Of a DNA stretch of 11,181 nucleotides, positions 7,316-11,181 are shown piece after piece (the stretch's first letter is position 1; each line of letters starts with the position of its first letter). Origin of the DNA: MGBC163016 sp964649145 (GTDB taxonomy: Bacteria; Actinomycetota; Coriobacteriia; Coriobacteriales; Eggerthellaceae); NCBI GenBank assembly GCA_964649145.1, contig CAZYOQ010000034.1:1-11181 (forward strand). The letters are read 5' to 3'. The notes below the pieces were generated by a model. The model made no database searches and was not told the DNA's origin. It saw only the letters and a program-made list of their open reading frames with translations. A program made the translations under genes and the position numbers.

Positions 7316-7837
7316 ATGCCTAACGCACAAAATGTTGAAATACTTGAGAACATCAAGAAAGATCTTGAGAATTCTTGCGCAATGTGGGTCGTCGACTATC
7401 GTGGTTTGACGGTGAAAGAGATCCAAGAGCTTCGCCGTGGTATTCGCGGCGCAGATGCGCAGATGAAAGTTTACAAGAACACTCTTGTTCGCCTTGCTCT
7501 CGAGCAAACTTCAGGCCCTGACATGGATGCTGTCTTGTCTGGCCCTTCCGCATTCATTTTTACTGGCGAAGACCCGGTAGCGCCTGCAAAGGTTATCCGC
7601 GATTTTGCAAAGAAAAATGAAGCTTTGGAGATTAAGGGCGGCATGATGGACGGAGCATTCCTAGATGTTGCCCAGGTCGAAGCTGTTGCGTCTCTTCCTT
7701 CTCGCGAGGAACTTATCGCAAAGCTTCTTGGCACTATCTCCAATCCGCTCGTCAAGACCGTGCGTGTGCTCAACGGCCCGATGGAGTCCTTTGCACGCGT
7801 GCTTTCTGCAATCGCCAGCGAAAAAGAGGCTGCTTAG
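7316..7837 (+). CDS. rplJ: 50S ribosomal protein L10
   Basis: L10 anchors the L7/L12 dimers to 23S rRNA at the base of the ribosomal stalk, where translation factors bind. It also represses its own operon through the leader RNA upstream. The 173-aa product has the normal length. The N-terminal globular domain shows WVVDYRGLTVKEIQELR (24-40), MKVYKNTLVRLAL (50-62) and SGPSAFIFTGEDPVAPAKVIRDFAK (75-99), all typical of L10. The C-terminal helix that binds L7/L12 begins near NPLVKTVRVLNGP (143-155) and runs to the acidic/basic tail SEKEAA. The start follows from the consensus Shine-Dalgarno. It is separated from rplL by 83 bp containing two small hairpins. rplK and rplA are not directly upstream, unlike in many bacteria. 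Confidence 0.97.
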   Translation: MPNAQNVEILENIKKDLENSCAMWVVDYRGLTVKEIQELRRGIRGADAQMKVYKNTLVRLALEQTSGPDMDAVLSGPSAFIFTGEDPVAPAKVIRDFAKKNEALEIKGGMMDGAFLDVAQVEAVASLPSREELIAKLLGTISNPLVKTVRVLNGPMESFARVLSAIASEKEAA

Positions 7838-7847
7838 CGGCCTGACT

Positions 7848-7899
7848 GGAAGACTAATTCTTCCGAAGTATGAAAAGATGGAATCGACCAGACAGGTCG
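7848..7899 (+). other. Two small hairpins in the rplJ-rplL spacer
   Basis: GGAAGA (7848-7853) pairs with TCTTCC (7859-7864) over a CTAAT loop. CGACC (7885-7889) pairs with GGTCG (7895-7899) over an AGACA loop. Neither is followed by a T-run, so they are not terminators. They may act as an RNA processing or stability element, or affect the higher L12 dosage needed relative to L10; that role is inference. Confidence 0.5.
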
Positions 7900-7920
7900 C
7901 ATAACAGAAAGGCTTAAACA

Positions 7921-8301
7921 ATGGCTGTAACAAAAGAAGAAATTATTGAGGCTTTAAAAGAAATGCCTGCTCTAGAGCTTTCCGAGCTTGTTAAGGATCT
8001 TGAAGAGGTATTCGGCGTTAGCGCTGCTGCTCCTGTTGCTGTAGCTGCTGCTCCTGCAGCTGGCGACGGTGGTGAGGCTGCCGAGGAGAAGACCTCTTTT
8101 GATGTTGTGCTCGAAGGCTTTGGCGACAACAAGATCTCTGTTATCAAGGTTGTTCGCGAGATCACAAGCTTGGGTCTTAAGGAAGCTAAAGAGGCTGTCG
8201 AGAGCGCTCCTACCCCTGTTGTTGAGGGCGTTGACAAGGCTAAGGCTGACGAAGTCAAGGCTAAGCTTGAAGAAGCTGGCGCAGCTGTAACCGTTAAATA
8301 A
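7921..8301 (+). CDS. rplL: 50S ribosomal protein L7/L12
   Basis: L7/L12 is the multi-copy stalk protein that recruits and activates translational GTPases. The 126-aa product has the normal three-part layout. The N-terminal dimerisation and L10-binding helices are at 5-31 (EEIIEALKEMPALELSELVK and following). An Ala/Pro/Gly hinge occupies about 34-54, and the compact C-terminal domain starts at EKTSFDVVLEGFGDNK (56-71). The factor-binding helix is recognisable as KISVIKVVREITSLGLKEAKE (71-91), followed by the terminal EEAGAAVTVK. The ATG is preceded by GAAAGG (7906-7911). It shares the rplJ promoter. The gene normally next, rpoB, is absent: a structured spacer, a terminator and tcdA follow. 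Confidence 0.97.
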   Translation: MAVTKEEIIEALKEMPALELSELVKDLEEVFGVSAAAPVAVAAAPAAGDGGEAAEEKTSFDVVLEGFGDNKISVIKVVREITSLGLKEAKEAVESAPTPVVEGVDKAKADEVKAKLEEAGAAVTVK

Positions 8302-8320
8302 ATTTATTTAAATTTATTTA
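8301..8320 (+). repeat. 10-bp perfect tandem duplication at the rplL stop codon
   Basis: AATTTATTTA occurs twice in direct succession (8301-8310, 8311-8320). The first base of the first copy is the last base of the rplL TAA stop. The unit is AT-only and creates an A+T tract between rplL and the inverted-repeat element that follows. Confidence 0.9.
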
Positions 8321-8432
8321 AGTAAAGCTCTGGATGAACCCGCATTTGACGTTTTCAGGTTTGTCCTCATTAGGACGAAGTTGATTCGGTCGTATGACAC
8401 GCCATCTTCGGGCACTCCAGAGCTTTTCACTT
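8320..8432 (+). ncRNA. Candidate structured RNA element after rplL
   Basis: AAAGCTCTGGA (8324-8334) is perfectly complementary to TCCAGAGCTTT (8416-8426). The stem extends by AAGT/ACTT (8320-8323/8429-8432) across a two-base bulge. The 81 nt enclosed are themselves foldable: CCCG (8339-8342) with CGGG (8409-8412), and TTTGTCCT with AGGACGAA (8360-8367/8372-8379, CATT loop, one G-T pair). I recognise no known RNA family. It could be a 3' stability or processing element of the rplJL mRNA, an attenuator ahead of tcdA, or a small RNA cut from the 3' UTR. There is no coding potential worth naming inside. Confidence 0.45.
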
Positions 8433-8441
8433 ATTTGATTG

Positions 8442-8474
8442 AGCCTCGTATGCACCCGCATTCGGGGCTTTTTT
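8442..8474 (+). terminator. Likely rho-independent terminator of the rplJL transcript
   Basis: CCCG (8455-8458) pairs with CGGG (8463-8466) over a CATT loop, with a possible outer AGC/GCT pairing (8442-8444/8467-8469) across a bulge, followed by six T at 8469-8474. The core stem is short. The ACCCGCATT at 8454-8462 is an exact copy of 8338-8346 in the preceding element, so alternative pairings are possible. Confidence 0.65.
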
Positions 8475-8526
8475 ACGCCTGATACTTTATGATATGTCAT
8501 TTCGACTGAAGCTCAGAAGGAGCGTA

Positions 8527-8565
8527 ATGGAGAAATCTTGCCGCAAGCCAATTAGACGTGATTGA
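8527..8565 (+). CDS. Possible 12-codon upstream ORF overlapping the tcdA start
   Basis: ATG 8527 follows a good Shine-Dalgarno, AGAAGGAG at 8515-8522, and reads 12 codons (MEKSCRKPIRRD) to TGA 8563-8565. It overlaps the GTG start of tcdA in a different frame. It may be a leader peptide that couples translation. Alternatively it may be the original tcdA start knocked out of frame by one extra base: dropping one A from 8533-8535 makes ATG 8527 read MENLAASQLDV straight into the tcdA frame. The second reading explains why the strong ribosome site is here and not before GTG 8558. Confidence 0.35.
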   Translation: MEKSCRKPIRRD

Positions 8566-9310
8566 GAAAATACCCGATAATCATCATATGGAAAATGATT
8601 GGCAGAGTCGAACTAGGCGCATTGCGGGCGATGAAGGGCTTGATAAGCTCGCAGCGTCTCGGGTTTGTGTTTTTGGGCTTGGGGGAGTTGGAGCTGCTTG
8701 TGCGGAGATGCTTGCTCGCGCAGGAATCGGATATCTTGCCGTTGTCGACAAGGATGATGTAGAGCTTACCAACATTAACAGGCAAGTTATTGCTTTTCAA
8801 AGCACAATTGGCAGACCTAAGGTTAAAGTCATGGCTGCTATGGCAAAAGATATCAACCCTGATATTGAGGTCACTTCGGTTAAGGCTTTCGTTAGATATC
8901 AGACCATCGATGAGATCATGGGCGAAATTTGCCGACCTGATTATATTATTGATGCACTCGACACACTGACGGCTAAGATGGCAATTGCCCTATATGCTCA
9001 AAGGGAGGGCATTCCATCTATTTCTGCAATGGGCGCCGCTAACAAAACCGACCCAACCATGCTTCGTTTCGCAGATTTATTCGATACCGAAATTTGCCCG
9101 CTATGCCGAGAACTGCGCAAAATTGCTAGGAAACAGGGTCTAGAACATATGAAGGTCTTGTATTCCCCAGAGAAGTCGATAAATGTAGCGGCAAAAGATG
9201 GGGCGCAGCGTTTGGAGAAGACAGAGCTTGGCACAATGCCGTACCTTCCGCCTATCATGGGGCAGATGATTGCCAGCTATGTCATTCGTGACTTGCTTGA
9301 AATGATATAA
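8558..9310 (+). CDS. tcdA: tRNA threonylcarbamoyladenosine dehydratase, ThiF/E1-like family
   Basis: TcdA uses ATP to cyclise t6A at tRNA position 37 to ct6A in ANN-decoding tRNAs. The 250-aa product has the E1-like Rossmann fold. The nucleotide loop is VFGLGGVGAACAE (38-50), followed by VVDKDDVELTNINRQ (62-76) with the acidic and Arg/Asn residues that bind ATP, then GRPKVKVMA (85-93). DALDTLTAK (132-140) and GAANKTDPT (159-167) are typical of TcdA rather than ThiF or MoeB. So is the CPLCRELRK segment (180-188), and the zinc CxxC pairs of ThiF/MoeB are lacking. The frame opens at 8528; the only starts are GTG 8558 and ATG 8588, neither with a clear ribosome site, while the good Shine-Dalgarno at 8515-8522 serves an out-of-frame ATG. 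The start is therefore uncertain. The gene converges on arsR with six bases between stop codons. Confidence 0.88.
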   Translation: MIEKIPDNHHMENDWQSRTRRIAGDEGLDKLAASRVCVFGLGGVGAACAEMLARAGIGYLAVVDKDDVELTNINRQVIAFQSTIGRPKVKVMAAMAKDINPDIEVTSVKAFVRYQTIDEIMGEICRPDYIIDALDTLTAKMAIALYAQREGIPSISAMGAANKTDPTMLRFADLFDTEICPLCRELRKIARKQGLEHMKVLYSPEKSINVAAKDGAQRLEKTELGTMPYLPPIMGQMIASYVIRDLLEMI

Positions 9311-9316
9311 GGAAGA

Positions 9317-9718
9317 TTATTCGCAAACGTGAGTAAGCCCTTGGTTTAGAACTGTGTAAACGTGGTCGTCGGCAAGGGAGTAGTTGACGTTTTTTCCCGA
9401 TCGTTGCGATTTAACAAGATGAGCTTGCTTGAGAATGCGTAACTGGTGAGACACAGCGCTTTGGCTAGCATTCACTGCTTCTGCAATATGGGCAACGCAA
9501 AGTTCGCGACCCATTAACGAGAAGAGAATTTTCACACGCGTTGTATCGGCAAAGACCTTGAAAAGGTCGGCCAAGTCGTAAAGGGTTTCTTCGGTAGGCA
9601 TCTCGTCGAAGATGCAATTGTCTGAGTTTCCGGCACAGCACGAGCATGCGCCAAGAAGCGAGCATTCTAAATCTTGCCTGGCGTTTTCTGTGTTCTTTTG
9701 AAAATCTTCGTTGGCCAT
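9317..9718 (-). CDS. ArsR/SmtB-family metal-responsive repressor
   Basis: A 133-aa winged-helix repressor; members of this family release DNA when metal binds. The core runs LADLFKVFADTTRVKILFSLM (49-69), ELCVAHIAEAVNASQSAVSHQLRILK (72-97, recognition helix within the SAVSHQLR part), the wing (101-115) and a C-terminal helix. Two metal-site signatures are visible. The alpha5 site has D117, H119, H130 and E133, with the exact spacing of SmtB D104/H106/H117/E120. The alpha3N site has C74 in ELCV (SmtB C61), H77 where SmtB has Asp, and an N-terminal arm rich in Cys (C19, C25, C27, C28, C35). Zinc, cadmium or lead sensing is plausible; the metal cannot be told from sequence. The start is ATG (complement of 9716-9718) with a weak GAGAG upstream. 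No transporter is adjacent; the divergent phosphatase is the nearest possible target. Confidence 0.9.
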   Translation of the reverse strand: MANEDFQKNTENARQDLECSLLGACSCCAGNSDNCIFDEMPTEETLYDLADLFKVFADTTRVKILFSLMGRELCVAHIAEAVNASQSAVSHQLRILKQAHLVKSQRSGKNVNYSLADDHVYTVLNQGLTHVCE

Positions 9719-9908
9719 GAAATGTCTCTCGAATTAATTCAAAGCGGGGGAATTATTTTGTGGTTGCTATCAATATAATTGTAAATGAAGCAAATATTGG
9801 CATTACCGGAATAAATGTTTAATAGCATTCATTTCGATTGATGTGCAAATATAAGCGTGTAGGTGTTAAAGCTATTCGCTTTATGTGTGAAGTGCTGCAA
9901 AGAACTGA
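9719..9908. promoter_or_regulatory. Divergent intergenic region between the ArsR-type repressor and the phosphatase
   Basis: These 190 AT-rich bases must hold the repressor promoter and probably its operator. Candidate imperfect dyads are ATGAAGCAAATATTGGCAT (9785-9803), which has ATG/CAT arms but a poorly symmetric centre, and AAATG/CATTC around 9813-9830. AAAGC (9868-9872) and GCTTT (9878-9882) form a small inverted repeat on the phosphatase side. TATAAG (9850-9855) could be a -10 for the phosphatase but has no good -35. None of these can be assigned firmly by eye. Confidence 0.35.
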
Positions 9909-10787
9909 GTGCCGCGTTTGAGACAAAGAGAAAATACTGCCCGTGAGGCGGCTTTGGTAGAGCCAGAGCCTGTTATGGGGTTTGAAAAATTCGGATATAT
10001 TCCCATGCAAGGCATTTTGAACTGCCGAGACTTAGGTGGGATGCCAACAAAAGATGGCCGTCGCATTCGCAAGCGAAGGCTTATGCGTTCAGGTGAGTTG
10101 CATGATGCAAGCGTATCGGATATCAAGCAGCTTGTACGTATGCACGACCTTGAATACGTCATCGACTTGCGAACTCCTTTCGAAAGCGAGAACAACCCTG
10201 ATCCATTGCCCATGATGGAGGGGATAGAGTATGTCAGTCTTCCGGTTTTGAGTGACAGCGCTGTTGGGTTTAACGGGTTTAACAAGGGAAGTGTTTTAAC
10301 CGATGTGAAGACTCTACGCACTTTTGCCGATGACCCGTTTGAATATGTTCGCGAAATGTATCGCAAGTGTATTCTTGGTGAAAATGGAATCCGAGTCTAT
10401 TCTACGTTTCTGCACGACCTTCTAAAGACTAAGGAGGGTGGCTCGCTTTGGCATTGTACGCAGGGGAAAGATCGCACTGGTATAGCTTCTTTACTGGTTG
10501 AATTTTCGCTCGGTGTTTCTTTTGAGAATATAATGCGCGATTATCTTGCTACGAACCTTTTCATCAAACCATGGGTTGATAAGGTAACGTCCTTGATTCG
10601 AAATAAGGTGGTTGTTGGGGGTTTGGGTGTTAATTTGGACGCCTATACGTTTGCATTTACACAATATTTGAACACCGCGCTAGATACAATCGTTGATAAT
10701 TATGGTTCTGTTCAGAACTATCTTGCAAAAGGTCTTGATTTTGGACCTGACAAGCAAGAACTCTTGCGGAAGCTATATCTGGAATAG
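9909..10787 (+). CDS. PtpB-like tyrosine/dual-specificity phosphatase
   Basis: A cysteine-dependent phosphatase of the bacterial PtpB-like (Y_phosphatase3) group, whose members remove phosphate from phosphotyrosine, sometimes also phosphoserine/threonine or phosphoinositides. The 292-aa product has the group's marks in order: GILNCRDLGG (35-44), RLMRSGELHDAS (57-68), a YVIDLRTPFE strand (83-92), and the P-loop HCTQGKDRTG (182-191) with nucleophile C183 and phosphate-binding R189. K187-D188 in the loop, instead of the usual xxGxxR spacer, are the PtpB signature. No signal peptide is seen, so it is probably cytoplasmic. The start is uncertain: GTG 9909 directly follows an in-frame TGA and lacks a Shine-Dalgarno. 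TTG 9954 has GAGGCG just upstream, and ATG 9975 (residue 23) starts right before the conserved part. Confidence 0.87.
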   Translation: MPRLRQRENTAREAALVEPEPVMGFEKFGYIPMQGILNCRDLGGMPTKDGRRIRKRRLMRSGELHDASVSDIKQLVRMHDLEYVIDLRTPFESENNPDPLPMMEGIEYVSLPVLSDSAVGFNGFNKGSVLTDVKTLRTFADDPFEYVREMYRKCILGENGIRVYSTFLHDLLKTKEGGSLWHCTQGKDRTGIASLLVEFSLGVSFENIMRDYLATNLFIKPWVDKVTSLIRNKVVVGGLGVNLDAYTFAFTQYLNTALDTIVDNYGSVQNYLAKGLDFGPDKQELLRKLYLE

Positions 10788-10804
10788 TTGGGATGCGGCT
10801 CTCC

Positions 10805-10838
10805 AAATGGGCTTTTAAATGGGCTTCAATGGGCTTTA
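10805..10838 (+). repeat. Three tandem copies of an 11-12 bp unit upstream of guaA
   Basis: AAATGGGCTTTT (10805-10816), AAATGGGCTTC (10817-10827) and AATGGGCTTTA (10828-10838) follow one another directly in the 81-bp gap between the phosphatase and guaA. The shared core is AATGGGCTT. They could be operator half-sites or neutral slippage products. No terminator is seen in this gap. Confidence 0.85.
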
Positions 10839-10868
10839 ATAGGAAGTTTGGAAAAAGAAAGGTTTGCA

Positions 10869-11181
10869 ATGGCAGTTTCTTCATCGGCTGAATTAAAACA
10901 AGCTGTTTTGGTACTAGATTTCGGGGCTCAGTACGGGCAGCTGATTGCTAGGCGCGTGCGCGACCTGGGCGTCTACTCCGAGATTGTTTCGTGCGATGTT
11001 TCCGCTGATGAGGTTCGCGCGCTGGCGCCTGCGGCCATCATTTTGTCGGGCGGGCCGGCCAGTGTCTACGCTGACGATGCTCCTGAGATTGACCCGGCGA
11101 TTCTTGACCTTGGCATTCCGGTGCTTGGCTTTTGCTATGGCCAGCAAATCATGGCCACAACCTTAGGCGGACACGTTGGTC
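10869..11181 (+). CDS. guaA: GMP synthase (glutamine-hydrolysing), N-terminal part, truncated by window edge
   Basis: GuaA converts XMP to GMP with ammonia released from glutamine, the last step of guanine nucleotide synthesis. Only the first 104 codons are present, all from the class I glutamine amidotransferase domain. VLVLDFGAQYGQLIARRVRD (13-32) is the classic GuaA opening, IILSGGPASVY (57-67) forms the oxyanion region, and GIPVLGFCYGQQIMA (82-96) carries the nucleophile C89. The catalytic His and Glu and the ATP pyrophosphatase domain lie beyond the window. ATG 10869 is preceded by a purine-rich AAAGAAAGG (10854-10862). Codons 2-18 are AT-rich at third positions (3 of 17 G/C by hand count), whereas codons 19-104 are about 64% G/C, an abrupt change unlike the neighbouring genes. 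Confidence 0.95.
   Translation, partial: MAVSSSAELKQAVLVLDFGAQYGQLIARRVRDLGVYSEIVSCDVSADEVRALAPAAIILSGGPASVYADDAPEIDPAILDLGIPVLGFCYGQQIMATTLGGHVG

Noticed and set aside
9785..9803. SmtB-type 12-2-12 operator
   Set aside because: Only the outer ATG/CAT arms are symmetric; the centre does not pair on the same axis, so it is noted as a weak candidate within the intergenic entry rather than called as an operator.
10805..10838. CRISPR-like or iteron array
   Set aside because: The three copies are directly adjacent with no spacers, are only 11-12 bp, and sit in a short gene gap without cas or replication genes.

Overview
The window reads as a chromosomal housekeeping segment from a Gram-positive actinobacterium, most likely class Coriobacteriia (an Eggerthellales-like lineage). 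This is inference: it rests on the L10-leader/rplJ/rplL arrangement, the icd-acnA pair next to an rRNA operon, and a general resemblance of the HEAT-like and large membrane proteins to ones I associate with that class. GC is moderate, roughly 45-50% by eye, so it would be a low-GC member if the placement holds. No phage, IS element or CRISPR array is visible.

Layout. Positions 1-480 hold the end of an rRNA operon: the 3' end of 23S, a spacer without tRNA, 5S rRNA inside a long processing helix, and a terminator. A HEAT-like protein of unknown function (588-1190) follows. Next come an NAD-type isocitrate dehydrogenase (1262-2362) and an AcnA-type aconitase (2385-5051), 22 bp apart and almost certainly one operon. 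They supply the citrate-to-2-oxoglutarate branch used for glutamate synthesis. A 662-aa membrane-anchored protein of unknown function (5087-7075) follows on the same strand and may be co-transcribed. A textbook sigma-70 promoter, an L10 leader, rplJ and rplL form the ribosomal stalk operon (7082-8301). rpoB does not follow; instead there is a candidate structured RNA and a terminator (8320-8474). Then come tcdA (tRNA t6A dehydratase, ThiF family) with an odd start region, a convergent ArsR/SmtB metal sensor on the minus strand, a divergent PtpB-like tyrosine phosphatase, and the 5' end of guaA, cut by the window edge.

Points that stand out: (1) tandem duplications of 10-12 bp at three gene junctions (7067-7086, 8301-8320, 10805-10838), two overlapping a stop codon and one carrying the -35 box of the rplJ promoter; (2) a 112-nt inverted-repeat element after rplL whose CCCG/CGGG segments can pair alternatively with the following terminator; (3) a strong Shine-Dalgarno and ATG upstream of tcdA that open a 12-codon ORF in the wrong frame, put in frame by removing one A; (4) an abrupt rise in GC inside guaA near codon 19, suggesting a recombination mosaic; (5) an SCTN-to-SCTT change at the first cluster cysteine of aconitase; (6) an SmtB-like sensor with both metal-site signatures but no metal transporter nearby. 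I did not find a clearly new multi-gene system. The best candidates for undescribed biology are the post-rplL RNA element and the 662-aa membrane protein.
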